Source: Halorarius halobius (GTDB lineage: Archaea; Halobacteriota; Halobacteria; Halobacteriales; Haloarculaceae). Taken from it: a stretch of DNA of 64,000 bases. The stretch covers positions 1,571,227 through 1,635,226 of the forward strand of contig NZ_CP101161.1 of NCBI RefSeq assembly GCF_024298865.1, read 5' to 3'. Shown here piece by piece: positions 15,051-24,157 of this stretch; the first letter of the stretch is position 1; each line of letters opens with the position of its first letter. A program made the position numbers and the translations under genes. The notes beneath the pieces were generated by a model. It was given only the letters and a program-made list of their open reading frames with translations. It searched no databases and was not told the DNA's origin.

Positions 15051-16736
15051 ATGCGACGGGTGTCGGTGGTCGCGGCGCTTCTCACCCTGCTGGTCGCCAG
15101 CGTCGCGGCTCCGCTGGCGGGCGCTCGACCACCACGGTCGGAAACGGACGATAACGGCCTGACGGAAAACGAGTCGGCGACGCTGTGGAGCCGCGACGAC
15201 GACAGCTACGTCACCAGCGCGGAGTACCGCGAGGCGTATGACGACAACCGAACCGCCCTCGAGCAGGTCGCCAACGGGACGGACCTCACGTTCAAGCGGC
15301 CGCCCTCGACCGCAGCCCGGTGGACGCGGGCCGACCACGAGGAGTTCCCGTCGGGCAACGAGAGCACGTCGCTGTATCCACCCCACGCGAACCTGACGGA
15401 CGGCCGGTTCGTGCGTGACGCTCACGCGACGATCTTCGCGGTCACGCCATCGACGACCGCCCACGTTGCCCCCAACGAGACGGCCGTGTACGCGGCTCCG
15501 ACCGGCACCGTCCGTGGGGTCGTCGACTACCGCGTGCTCACGGCGGGGCAGCTCCCGGGCATCAACGCATCGATCAGCAGCGGTGCCGTCACCCACGACA
15601 TCGACGAGGTTCGACTGCGCCGCGATGGCGAGGTGATCGCCCGCGGAAACGGCACCTGCCGTCCGGAACTCGACTACCGATTGGTTCAGGGCCGCGAACA
15701 GCTCCAGCTCGCTGCCGACATCCGGGTCACGGTGACGACACCGACGACAACGATCTCCGAGACAGTCACCGTCATGGACACCGTCACCGTCCGGACGCAC
15801 GACCTGCAGGTGGACGTGCGCACGGCCCGCTACCCGGACGGCGATCTCGGTATCGCCGTCTACCGAAACGGGCCGTGGCAGGGCATTCGGCTCTCGGAAA
15901 CCGGCTCCCGGCGGGTACGTGGCGTCTGGCGATTCTACACCGCCCGAGACCCGCGGTGGGACCAGCTCGTGAAATCGACCGCCACCAACGACTCCCGGGT
16001 CACGTCGCCGATACTGCCGGTCGGCGTCCACGCGTACCCCTCGCGGTTCGGGCCGCGCGTCGAGCCGACCGGGAACGGCCCGGAGTTCGTCGAAGTCTGG
16101 GGCATCGACCACCGGTCGCCGGCGGCCACGCTCCCAGAGAACGTCACCGTCGACGTGGTCGAGGACACGTACCGGACCTCCTTCGGGATGGCCGTCCGGA
16201 CGCGGGTCAACGACACCGAGTCGATTCGCGTCCCGGGGATCGTCCGCGGCGTGAACGCGTCGCTCGCCTCGATCACCGAACGGCGAACCATCAGCGAGAG
16301 CCGCCTCGAGGTCCGTCGGCTCGGTCAGACCAACGACCGAGCGCGGTTCCTGTTGGAGCTGACGGCCGCTGACACCGGCGAGCCGATCACGCTCCAGCGA
16401 ACAGACAATCCGCGGTACGCGCCGATCGTCCCTGGGCGCAACGGCTACATTCGGTTCGCCGGCGAGCGCATCCGGACGAACGCCTCCGGGCTGGCGACGG
16501 TGACGGTCACCGAATCGGGCGTGTACACGGCCCGCTATGTGCCGGGGTCGTGGCTGACACACGACCCCGCGTACACGACCGCCGCGGCGACGGTCCGATG
16601 GCATCCGCTCGGGACGATCGCCGGCTGGCTCGAACTGCTCACGACCGGCATCACGTGGTTCCTGCCGTTTGCCGTGGCGCTGTATGCCGGTCGGAAACTC
16701 GGCGACATCTTCGCTCCGCGAACTCGATATCCATGA
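15051..16736 (+). CDS. Exported, membrane-anchored surface protein of the conjugation-like operon
   Basis: A 561-residue protein with an N-terminal Sec-type signal (VVAALLTLLVASVAAPLAGA) and one C-terminal membrane helix (residues about 525-550, WLELLTTGITWFLPFAVALYAG). The outside domain is beta-rich and carries many N-glycosylation sequons (NES, NRT, NGT, NLT, NET, NAS, NVT, NDT), as expected for a haloarchaeal surface glycoprotein. A bacterial-Ig-like stretch precedes the membrane helix (ERIRTNASGLATVTVTESG). It could be a pilus base, adhesin or outer component of the secretion channel. The start codon lies 5 nt after the pilin stop codon and the stop overlaps the next start (ATGA). I recognise no named family. 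Confidence 0.72.
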   Translation: MRRVSVVAALLTLLVASVAAPLAGARPPRSETDDNGLTENESATLWSRDDDSYVTSAEYREAYDDNRTALEQVANGTDLTFKRPPSTAARWTRADHEEFPSGNESTSLYPPHANLTDGRFVRDAHATIFAVTPSTTAHVAPNETAVYAAPTGTVRGVVDYRVLTAGQLPGINASISSGAVTHDIDEVRLRRDGEVIARGNGTCRPELDYRLVQGREQLQLAADIRVTVTTPTTTISETVTVMDTVTVRTHDLQVDVRTARYPDGDLGIAVYRNGPWQGIRLSETGSRRVRGVWRFYTARDPRWDQLVKSTATNDSRVTSPILPVGVHAYPSRFGPRVEPTGNGPEFVEVWGIDHRSPAATLPENVTVDVVEDTYRTSFGMAVRTRVNDTESIRVPGIVRGVNASLASITERRTISESRLEVRRLGQTNDRARFLLELTAADTGEPITLQRTDNPRYAPIVPGRNGYIRFAGERIRTNASGLATVTVTESGVYTARYVPGSWLTHDPAYTTAAATVRWHPLGTIAGWLELLTTGITWFLPFAVALYAGRKLGDIFAPRTRYP

Positions 16737-17536
16737 CCAGCAACTCGCATGCTCGACGAACGGTTCTCGGAAGTATCGCAGCGACAGTCGCGGGATTGGC
16801 AGGGTGTACTGACAGAAACCCTGGACCGGGTGCAGGTGATCCATTCGAGGAGGCCAACATCAATGACGAATCTGTCGTGGTGAAGCTTGCATCGAATACA
16901 GACGTCGACCGAATTAATCTGATTAGTCCAAATGGCAGTAGTGTCGGCTCAAAAAAGGTAGTGAGTGGAGAAACTCGGGTCGAATTCGAACTTGGCCGGA
17001 GCTACACCCCGGGAAGTTATGACATCGTTGGTGAACCTGCAGGTGAAATATCTCTCCAAATCCAACCGAATCTCCGGATTCAGGAGATCGGCGTCGGAGG
17101 TAATCATCTTGAGCGAATGCCAGATTCTCTCGGGAATACTCAGGATGTTGAGGCCCTCGTCGCTGTGAAGAACACTGGCAACGGACCGAATAGTATCACG
17201 GGTTTGATTTTCGATGGCGAGATTCCAAACCCAACAGAGGATGTGAAAGAGAGCGATTCCAAGAGTGGAATTTATGACGCCTCTGGGGGTGGAGGTGAGT
17301 TGGATCACGTCACCGTTTCAGGTGGAGAGAAGAAGGTTCTCTATTCGAGCACTCTCCCATTTTCGACTTCTGCTGAAGGAAAGGACTGCGAGTCTCTGCC
17401 CGACCGCGGGTCGTTGGAAATAGAGATAGAGACTAGCGTAGGCGAGAGTCCGGTTTCTGCTGAGTACACTATTCGGTACTCTTCCTCGGACCCGAGTGGC
17501 GATTGCACAATGGAAATTGGAGAGAAACAGGAGTAA
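16733..17536 (+). CDS. Tat lipoprotein of unknown function, compositionally distinct
   Basis: A 267-residue protein with RRTVLGSIAATVAGLAGC at the N-terminus: a twin-arginine motif and lipobox (LAGC), so it should be lipid-anchored on the outer face of the membrane. The rest is a beta-sandwich-like domain with no motif I know; residues 130-170 (ALVAVKNTGNGPNSITGLIF) look like the CARDB/NEW-type surface domains. The start codon overlaps the previous stop (ATGA) and the next gene follows after 2 nt. Codon and base use differ clearly from the flanking genes (more A and T); the change begins at about 16,740 and ends inside the next gene near 17,690. This looks like a swapped surface cassette, comparable in place to entry-exclusion or adhesin lipoproteins of conjugative systems. 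Confidence 0.75.
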   Translation: MTSNSHARRTVLGSIAATVAGLAGCTDRNPGPGAGDPFEEANINDESVVVKLASNTDVDRINLISPNGSSVGSKKVVSGETRVEFELGRSYTPGSYDIVGEPAGEISLQIQPNLRIQEIGVGGNHLERMPDSLGNTQDVEALVAVKNTGNGPNSITGLIFDGEIPNPTEDVKESDSKSGIYDASGGGGELDHVTVSGGEKKVLYSSTLPFSTSAEGKDCESLPDRGSLEIEIETSVGESPVSAEYTIRYSSSDPSGDCTMEIGEKQE

Positions 17537-17538
17537 GA

Positions 17539-18663
17539 ATGCCTGATATACCGTTTTCAGACTTCGGAGTGTTGTGGTTTGAGCAGATTGTGGGCCTCGT
17601 ATCAGATTGGTTTGCAGAGGAAATCGAGGCCGGATATCGAACAATCACTACTGGGCTGTTCAACACCCCACTCCCGGAGGGTACTGGAACCGAGATAGTC
17701 TTCGGGACGCCAGCGAGCGGCGACGAACCCTGGCACAGCATCTACCAGAGCGTCGTCACCGGCGAGATCATGCTGCTTGCCCTCCTCGTGTTGTTCCTCA
17801 CGGTCCAGGGCCGCCACTTCATCCGTATCTTCAACGTCGGCAGCGCCTACGAGGATCGCCGCGTTCGTCGGAAAGCCTGGGTCGGCGGCGTACTCATCGT
17901 CGTATGGTACTGGGTCGCCGTCCTCGGGTTGTACTTCGTTCGCGGGATGACCGTCGCGCTCATCCCGGACGTGTCGCGTGTGGGCGCTGCGCTGATCGAT
18001 ATGCTCCCGGCCGCGGCCGGCAACCCGATGTTGACGCTGATCCTCGCGAGTCTGGGTGGGCTTGCGATGGTGCTTCTGAAAGCGGTGTACTTCCTCCGGG
18101 AGGTGTTGCTGTACGTCTACGTCTTTGGGATGCCGATCGGAATCGCGCTCACGTACGGTAATATCCCCGTCCTCTCGCGGATCGCCAAGCGACTCTGTCT
18201 CCAGTTCATCCCGCTGGCGATCCTGCCGCTTCCCGCGGTACTACTGTTCCGCGGCTACGCGCTGCTGTTCGCCGGCGGCGATCTGCTGGTGACGCCCGGT
18301 GACGCGTTCCTGAACTACTTCACCGTCGTGTCGTTGCCGTTGCTTGCACTCTATGTGACCTGGAAGACGTTCCGCTATGCAAGCCCGCTCGTGTCGGGCG
18401 CCGTCGAGCGAGCCTCCAGGTCCGCGGTCACTATCGGTGCCGTTGCCGGCGTCGGCGCTGCAGCGGGCCCGCGGGCGGCCGCGACTGCCGCCCGGTTCGG
18501 CCCGAAGGCGGGTGCGAGTCAGGCTGCCGTCAGCCGAGCGACGAGCGATGACCAGCGTGGCCAGCCGACGGGCGGCACCAGCCAGGACAACGTGGCGACC
18601 GACGCCGACGGCGGTCTGCCACAGTACCGTCGCGGCGAGAACGACGCGGGGTATTACACGTGA
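17539..18663 (+). CDS. VirB6/TrbL-like polytopic membrane protein
   Basis: A 374-residue protein with about six or seven membrane helices between residues 75 and 290 (for example GEIMLLALLVLFLTVQ, AWVGGVLIVVWYWVAVLGLYFV, GGLAMVLLKAVYFLREVLLYVYVFG) and a soluble Ala/Gly-rich C-terminal tail (residues 300-374). In type IV secretion systems VirB6/TrbL forms the inner-membrane channel next to VirB4. A GGAG ribosome-binding sequence lies 6 nt before the ATG at 17539. The first 50 codons share the AT-richer composition of the upstream lipoprotein, the rest is GC-rich, which suggests a recombination junction inside this gene. The stop overlaps the next start (GTGA). Assignment rests on topology and gene order. 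Confidence 0.68.
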   Translation: MPDIPFSDFGVLWFEQIVGLVSDWFAEEIEAGYRTITTGLFNTPLPEGTGTEIVFGTPASGDEPWHSIYQSVVTGEIMLLALLVLFLTVQGRHFIRIFNVGSAYEDRRVRRKAWVGGVLIVVWYWVAVLGLYFVRGMTVALIPDVSRVGAALIDMLPAAAGNPMLTLILASLGGLAMVLLKAVYFLREVLLYVYVFGMPIGIALTYGNIPVLSRIAKRLCLQFIPLAILPLPAVLLFRGYALLFAGGDLLVTPGDAFLNYFTVVSLPLLALYVTWKTFRYASPLVSGAVERASRSAVTIGAVAGVGAAAGPRAAATAARFGPKAGASQAAVSRATSDDQRGQPTGGTSQDNVATDADGGLPQYRRGENDAGYYT

Positions 18664-19748
18664 GCTCCGACAGCTCCGCCGCGGGCCGTCGCGTGATGGA
18701 TCGGCTCGGCGAGCAGCGACGGATTCCACTGCTCAACATCGAGGAAGGCGACGTCGGCGTGGCACTCGGGTTCCCGATCGCCGGGCTGTTTGCGGCCAGC
18801 CTCGTGGCGGACGTCCTCGTCGTGCCGTTCGTCCTCGTCGGGCTCACCGTCGGCGTCGCTCTCGTGTACGCTGCTCCGCCCCACCGCACCGCGTGGACGT
18901 GGCTGCGTGACGTGACGCGGTTCACGATCCTCCGGCCACGGATGACGCTCTCCCGACCGGCCGACAGCGACCCCGCGAGTACCGAGGGCGGTGCCGTCCA
19001 GTACACGCCTTTCACCCCGAGCGAACGAACTCAGGACCTGACGAGCATCGAGCGGGCCTGGCCGGGCGCCGGCGCCGTCGAGCGCGAGGACGGCACGATG
19101 GAAGCGTTCCTCGAAGTCGATCCGGCCAACATGGACTTCGCGATGTCGGGCGACTGGCAGGCCGTCCAGGAGGCCGGCGAGGGGTTCGCCAATGCCGAAC
19201 TGCAGTTCCCGCTGACGGTGCATGCGACCACCCGCTCGTTCCCGGCCGACCAGCTCGTGACGCAACTGGAGGACCGTATGGACGACCCGGACGTGCAGTC
19301 GAACCCTGCCTTCGAAGAACTGCTGGAGGAGTACCGTCAACAGCGCCCGGCCGAGCTGGCTGATACCCGCCAGCATCGCTACTATCTCGGCGTCGAGGTG
19401 TCGCCGCTTGAGGTGTACAACCGCTACACCGAGGAGCCGACGCCCGGCGAGAAACTCCTCGACATCCCCGTCGTCGGTGTGCTGTTCACACCGTTCGTGA
19501 CGCGCCGCGCCGATCTCGCGGCCGCCGAACGCAGACAGGCCATGTTCGAGAAGCTCGACGACCGGGTTCGTCGCCTTCGCACGGAGTTCATCGAGGACGT
19601 GCCGGGCTGGTCGGGGACGCGACTCTCCACGCTCGAGCTGTTCGCACTCAGCGCGGAGTTCTGGAACGGCGAGGAGTACGACGATCCCGACCGACTCATG
19701 CGAACCGAGGCGGCCGTCGGCGAGCCGACCCGGAGGGACGCCGAATGA
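18660..19748 (+). CDS. VirB3/PrgI-like membrane protein with a VirB4 N-terminal-like domain
   Basis: A 362-residue protein starting with GTG, overlapping the upstream stop by 4 nt. Residues 35-85 form two close membrane helices (ALGFPIAGLFAASLVADVLV, PFVLVGLTVGVALVYAA), the plan of VirB3 or PrgI. The cytoplasmic part begins with TSIERAWPGAGAVEREDGTMEAFLEV and continues with a region resembling the N-terminal domain of VirB4 ATPases; it has no Walker motifs. The next gene encodes the VirB4 ATPase and overlaps by 4 nt, so the pair could be a split VirB3-VirB4 assembly in which part of the VirB4 N-domain is carried by this protein. That interpretation is mine and needs structural comparison. Confidence 0.65.
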   Translation: MSSDSSAAGRRVMDRLGEQRRIPLLNIEEGDVGVALGFPIAGLFAASLVADVLVVPFVLVGLTVGVALVYAAPPHRTAWTWLRDVTRFTILRPRMTLSRPADSDPASTEGGAVQYTPFTPSERTQDLTSIERAWPGAGAVEREDGTMEAFLEVDPANMDFAMSGDWQAVQEAGEGFANAELQFPLTVHATTRSFPADQLVTQLEDRMDDPDVQSNPAFEELLEEYRQQRPAELADTRQHRYYLGVEVSPLEVYNRYTEEPTPGEKLLDIPVVGVLFTPFVTRRADLAAAERRQAMFEKLDDRVRRLRTEFIEDVPGWSGTRLSTLELFALSAEFWNGEEYDDPDRLMRTEAAVGEPTRRDAE

Positions 19749-21832
19749 CGCCTCCCATCACTCGCTGGGTCAGCGAGCTGCTTGCCAGCCGCCCGGCCGT
19801 GTTTTCGCCGGAGGGCGTGTTCGTCTACGGCATCGGCGGCGTCCTCGCGGTGATCCTGGTCGGCAAACTGGTCGAACTGTACCGCGCCCGGACCCGTGAG
19901 GAACCGGAGTTAGGCGAGTTGCTTGATGAGTCAACCCTGGATGCGGCCGCCACCGAACGTGACCTGTTTGCCGAGCTGGCGGAGCGCCACCAGTCGGTGA
20001 TCGCCCCGGCTGTCGTCGAGTGGGACACACGGACCGCGAAGGTCGGCGACCAGTGGACGACGACGCTGTCGATCGCCGAATATCCCGACCATCCGAGCGA
20101 CGGCTATCTCAGCGGCCTGTTCGAGTTGACCGACATCGAGTTCGACCTGACCGCCCACGTCGAGCCGCTGAACCAGTCACGGGCGCGTGACGACCTGCAG
20201 GACACTGCCGACGACCTGCAGGCTGACGCGGATCTCGAACACAGCGTCCGGGGGGCGTACCTACAGGACCGGGCCGACGAGGCCGCCGCGACGTACAAGG
20301 CCGTCGAGGGCGGCCAGCAGGTGTTCGAACAGTCGCTGTTCGTCACCGTTCGGGCCGACACGAAAGACGACCTCCGTGACGCCGTCACCAAGGTCCGGGC
20401 GACGCTTCGGGAGCCCCCGGCCCGCCTCGAGCCGGCGACGTCGATCTGTCTGCAGGACCTCGCCCTGCAGTCGGCCGCGCCAGTCGGCGGCGACGAGCTC
20501 GACCGGGGAGCGATCGCCCTCGGTGGGGCGGTCGGGGCGTTGCTTGCCTCGCCGCACAACCCGACGATCCTCGAGCCCGGCGGCGTCGAGTACGGCATCC
20601 ACAAGGACACCCAGAGTCCGCTCGTGGTCGACCCCTTCGCCCGCGAGGACGGCTACGCGATGTTCACGGTCGGCGATCCCGGCTCGGGGAAATCCTTCAG
20701 TGGAAAACAGAACTTCATCCGGAGCATCGAACAGGATCCCGATCGGATCGGCGTCATCCTCGAGCCGCTGAACAACTGGAACGGTGTCTGTGAGGCGCTC
20801 GGCGGCCGACAGATCACCGTTGGTGGAACGCTCGGACTCAACCCCCTCGAAATCCGGCAGACGCCCGAGCGCGTGTTGCAGGCACGCGGTGCCGACGCGA
20901 GCCCGCTGAAGGAACGGCGCGAACGCGCCATCTCGTTTTTCACGAACTTCTTCGCCACGCGGGGCGTCGAACTCGGCGATCGGCGAACCACGCTCGAGTC
21001 GGCGTTCGACGAAGCATACGACCAGCAGGGCATCACCGAGGACGTCTCGACTCACGACAACCCGAGTCCGACGGTGCGGGACGTGCTTGACATCCTGGAG
21101 GCGATGAGCAACGACCCCGAGGAGTACGTCGTTCGGACCGACGCCGAGGCCGACAAGATCGAGGACGATGCCGTCTGGCTGCTCGACCAGCTCCGGCCGT
21201 TCACCGAGGGTGGCCAGTTCGAGAACCTGGGGCGAGAAAGCGAGTTCGACATCCGCGACGAGAAGATCATCTATCTGGACCTCGCCCAGCAGGGTGGCAA
21301 GCTCGGCGGCCACACCAGTCTGCTGATGGAGTTGCTCATCTCGCTGGTGTACGAGCGAGCCAAAGAGACGACGAAGGAGATGGTGTTCTATATCGACGAG
21401 TCGCGCTACCTGTTAAAAGATGCCGCCACCCTGCGGTATCTGGAGACAATCTTCCGGCACCATCGCCACCACGATCTCTCCATCCGGCTCATCACACAGA
21501 CCGTCGACGAGTTCTTCCAGCACGACATCGCGAAGATGATTCTCGATCAGTGTGCCGTCAAGCAGTTCCACAAGCTCGACGGGATGAACGCCGAGATCGC
21601 CGATGCGTTCGGGTTGAACCACGCCCAGATGCGCTACGTGCAGGATGCCATCCCGGGCGACGAGGAGAAAGGTTACTCACAGGCGTTGCTCGGCGTCGAC
21701 GGGGAGTGGCGCGGCATGGAGGTTCGGGCTCTCGAGAAGGAACAGGATGTCATCGACTTCGACCCGAAAGCGACCGGGGCCGACCAATCACCGGTGTTCG
21801 ACGACCAGCCGGCGGAGGCCGACGATGACTGA
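19745..21832 (+). CDS. virB4: VirB4-family type IV secretion ATPase
   Basis: A 695-residue ATPase that should power pilus assembly or DNA/protein transfer. It has an N-terminal membrane helix (about 25-45), unlike most soluble VirB4 proteins. The ATPase core has Walker A at 310-317 (GDPGSGKS) and Walker B near 545 (EMVFYIDESRYLL). Further VirB4/TraC-type stretches are ILEPLNNWNGVCEALGG after Walker A and IRLITQTVDEFF after Walker B. The last 40 residues are acidic. It overlaps both neighbours (ATGA at the start; the next ATG at 21825 lies 8 nt inside the end). VirB4 is the most conserved marker of type IV secretion systems, so this gene is the best evidence that the operon is a transfer or pilus machine. 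No VirD4 coupling ATPase or relaxase is seen nearby. Confidence 0.88.
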   Translation: MTPPITRWVSELLASRPAVFSPEGVFVYGIGGVLAVILVGKLVELYRARTREEPELGELLDESTLDAAATERDLFAELAERHQSVIAPAVVEWDTRTAKVGDQWTTTLSIAEYPDHPSDGYLSGLFELTDIEFDLTAHVEPLNQSRARDDLQDTADDLQADADLEHSVRGAYLQDRADEAAATYKAVEGGQQVFEQSLFVTVRADTKDDLRDAVTKVRATLREPPARLEPATSICLQDLALQSAAPVGGDELDRGAIALGGAVGALLASPHNPTILEPGGVEYGIHKDTQSPLVVDPFAREDGYAMFTVGDPGSGKSFSGKQNFIRSIEQDPDRIGVILEPLNNWNGVCEALGGRQITVGGTLGLNPLEIRQTPERVLQARGADASPLKERRERAISFFTNFFATRGVELGDRRTTLESAFDEAYDQQGITEDVSTHDNPSPTVRDVLDILEAMSNDPEEYVVRTDAEADKIEDDAVWLLDQLRPFTEGGQFENLGRESEFDIRDEKIIYLDLAQQGGKLGGHTSLLMELLISLVYERAKETTKEMVFYIDESRYLLKDAATLRYLETIFRHHRHHDLSIRLITQTVDEFFQHDIAKMILDQCAVKQFHKLDGMNAEIADAFGLNHAQMRYVQDAIPGDEEKGYSQALLGVDGEWRGMEVRALEKEQDVIDFDPKATGADQSPVFDDQPAEADDD

Positions 21833-23015
21833 CGAACTTCCCCACGCCGAGGCGCTTCCAGCGGCGATGGTGGCCCGCCCGCAGTGGCTCTGCTGGCGAA
21901 CGGAGGACCGAGACGGGAAGGCGACGAAGGTGCCCGTTGACCCTTCTACCGAGAGTTTCGCATCGACGACCGACGCCGAGACGTGGACCGATTTTGCGGA
22001 CGCTCGCGAGTACGCGACTCGCACGGAGGTCGGCGTCGGCTTCGTGTTCACTGACGACGATCCGCTGGTCGGCGTCGATCTCGACGACTGCCGTGACCCC
22101 GATGACGGGACGCTGACTGACTGGGCTCGCGACATCGTTGAGCGCCTCGATTCGTTTACCGAGGTAAGCCCCTCCGGAACGGGCGTTCACGTCATCGTTG
22201 AGGGCGAGCTCCCCGGCGGACGCAATCGACACGGCGACGTGGAGTTGTACGAGACGGCGCGGTTTTTCACCGTCACCGGCGACGTACTGAGTGCGTATCC
22301 CCAGTCGGTTCGGGAACGGCCGGTCCCACTCGAAGCAATCCACACCGAGTACGTTGCCCCCGACGAGGAAGGCGCCACGACAGCATCCGGCGATGCCACC
22401 GATGACTGGACAGCCGCAACGGGCGACGGGCCAGGCAACGATCTCGGGGACGAGGAGCTACTGCGGAAGGCGAAAGACGCCTCGAACGGTGCGAAGTTCG
22501 CACGACTGTACCGGGGCAACACGGCCGGCTACGAGAGTCACTCCGAGGCGGATATGGCGCTGTGTTCGATGCTTGCCTTCTGGACCGGCGGTGACGCCGA
22601 GCAGATGGACCGGCTGGTACGCGACTCGGGGTTGATGCGACCGAAGTGGGACGAAGTACATTTCAGCGACGGCGCAACCTACGGTGAACGGACGATCGAG
22701 CGGGCGGTTGCCGGGACGACGGAGTTCTACGAAGATAGCGGTAGCTGGCAGCTGTTTCCCGAGGATGCGACCGGCAACGCCGGGGCCGTCGCGGCGAGCG
22801 GGAGCGACGAGTCGACATCGGCAAGCGAGGACGAATCGGCATCGACGGCTGATCCTGAGGTGATCGAGACGCTCGAACGTGAGATTCGTCGATTAGAGGC
22901 AGCTAATGAGCGACTGGTTGCTGAATTGCAAGCAGAGTGCGAACGCCGTGAACAGTTGGAAGAGCAACTGACTGAGGGTAATCAATCAGGAATCCTCAGC
23001 TGGTTCCAGTCGTAG
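21825..23015 (+). CDS. Primase/polymerase-like replication protein (NrS-1 polymerase / plasmid primase type)
   Basis: A 396-residue protein. Residues 1-135 resemble an archaeo-eukaryotic primase-type domain used by plasmids and phages: PQWLCWRTEDRDGKATKVPV near the start, GVGFVFTDDDPLVGVDLDDC with the metal-binding acidic residues, and SPSGTGVHVIVEGELPGG. Residues 220-300 (KFARLYRGN, SHSEADMALCSMLAFWTGGD, RDSGLMRPKW, YGERTIERA) match the helical domain that follows in NrS-1-type polymerases. The C-terminal 60 residues form a coiled coil (EREIRRLEAANERLVAELQ). It should prime or copy element DNA. Being in the same operon as the secretion genes ties replication to transfer. The helicase domain usual in larger homologs is absent, so it is either a short form or truncated; the IS630 remnant begins just after it. 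Confidence 0.78.
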   Translation: MTDELPHAEALPAAMVARPQWLCWRTEDRDGKATKVPVDPSTESFASTTDAETWTDFADAREYATRTEVGVGFVFTDDDPLVGVDLDDCRDPDDGTLTDWARDIVERLDSFTEVSPSGTGVHVIVEGELPGGRNRHGDVELYETARFFTVTGDVLSAYPQSVRERPVPLEAIHTEYVAPDEEGATTASGDATDDWTAATGDGPGNDLGDEELLRKAKDASNGAKFARLYRGNTAGYESHSEADMALCSMLAFWTGGDAEQMDRLVRDSGLMRPKWDEVHFSDGATYGERTIERAVAGTTEFYEDSGSWQLFPEDATGNAGAVAASGSDESTSASEDESASTADPEVIETLEREIRRLEAANERLVAELQAECERREQLEEQLTEGNQSGILSWFQS

Positions 23016-23069
23016 TCGTCGTCAACCGATTGTACTCGGTGTCGTCGCTCTGAGGGACTATAGCAACAG

Positions 23070-24026
23070 TCAGAAGTAATTGCTCACATTTGGAATCGAA
23101 AGCTGGTCGAGAGCTGTCTCGATTTCGGTCCTCCGTTCGCCAAGGGAGTCGAAGAAGCGGTCGCTCAGAGCCGCTTGAATCTACCTACAGCACTCTTCGA
23201 CAGGATTCAACTCCGGCGAGTGCGATTGGTGTCTTACGAAGGCGAGGTCGTCACAGACGCTGGGTCCGTGACGGCCGAAGTCTGAAAGTACGGTACTCCA
23301 TCAAGTACGGTGAGCAGATTATATTCAAACTCATAGTATAATATCAAAATGAAATGTTTCGCGTAGGCGGTGGTGACGTACTCTTCGAAGCGAGAGAAGA
23401 AGCGCCCTCAGTGATTGCACCAGCAAACACGTCCACTCGCGCTGGCCCGAGAATTCCACGGAGGGCCCCGTACCACGTAGAAACCACGCGGTTCAGGTTT
23501 GGTCGATACAGGCTATGGTGGTGTCCGTCTCCCGCCGCCGTTTTGAGTTCATCATAGAACGCTTCCTGCTCGGATTCGTCTGCTTCGGCGGCTGTGTCCA
23601 GCGGCTTCTGATAAGTCAATCCCGACTCTTTCAACATCCGCCGACAACTCGGGATGGAGTACTTGACGCCGAACGTGTCTTCGAGAAATTCTTGGGTACG
23701 CGCCGGCGTCCACTCTGAACCGCCGATGCCAACTTCTTCAGGTGAGTCGTGAACAGCTTGTTCGAACGATTCTAAATATCTGATAATTCTTGCTTCCTAT
23801 CAAAATATCACTTTTAGATATGGCCTGTTCAAGCGACTCGTCAGTGTCGGGTCGCTTGAGCTAGCTGTCGATCGCTCGTCGCTGAACGTCGTACCACTCA
23901 ACGGACTCGGTCTGCGTCACACCGGTCTTGTACGCGATTGGGGCTAAGAGCCGTTGACTTCTTTTGTCGACTTGTCGAGGGGGGTCTTGCAGTTTCTAGA
24001 CGGTGATTCTCGTCGGGATGATCCAC
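23070..24026 (-). pseudogene. IS630-family transposase remnant
   Basis: On the minus strand, pieces of one transposase lie in order but in different frames. From 24026: DHPDENHRLE, then IAYKTGVTQTESVEWYDVQRRAIDS and LKRPDTDESLEQA (helix-turn-helix part), then SEWTPARTQEFLEDTFGVKYS, then MLKESGLTYQKP at 23637, and at the far end HSPELNPVEECW (the region of the last catalytic Glu), ending with ALDQLSIPNVSNYF at 23070. Several frameshifts and in-frame stops (for example after RRAIDS) make it non-functional. The N-terminal, linker and C-terminal parts match haloarchaeal IS630 transposases. It occupies most of the 1.1-kb gap between the replication gene and the AT-rich segment and probably marks the right end of the mobile block. 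Confidence 0.78.
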
Positions 24027-24122
24027 TACGTGTAACAACCTCTGGGTGTAGAATGTCCTAACAGATATTATCGTTCTAACGGTCGGAACCAGCGCTGTCC
24101 AGCGATTCATGAGGACCATATT

Positions 24123-24130
24123 TTTATATT
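24123..24130 (+). promoter_or_regulatory. TATA box of the FAD oxidoreductase gene
   Basis: TTTATATT lies 28-35 nt before the ATG at 24158, the spacing of a leaderless haloarchaeal promoter. The surrounding stretch is strongly AT-rich. Confidence 0.65.
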
Positions 24131-24157
24131 TATCCTTATAAGGAATTCTACAACATC

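Noticed and set aside
15030..16844. 604-codon open frame on the minus strand opposite the surface protein
   Set aside because: Antisense to a gene with signal peptide, sequons and tight operon spacing; its product is Arg/Val-rich as expected for a GC-rich shadow frame.
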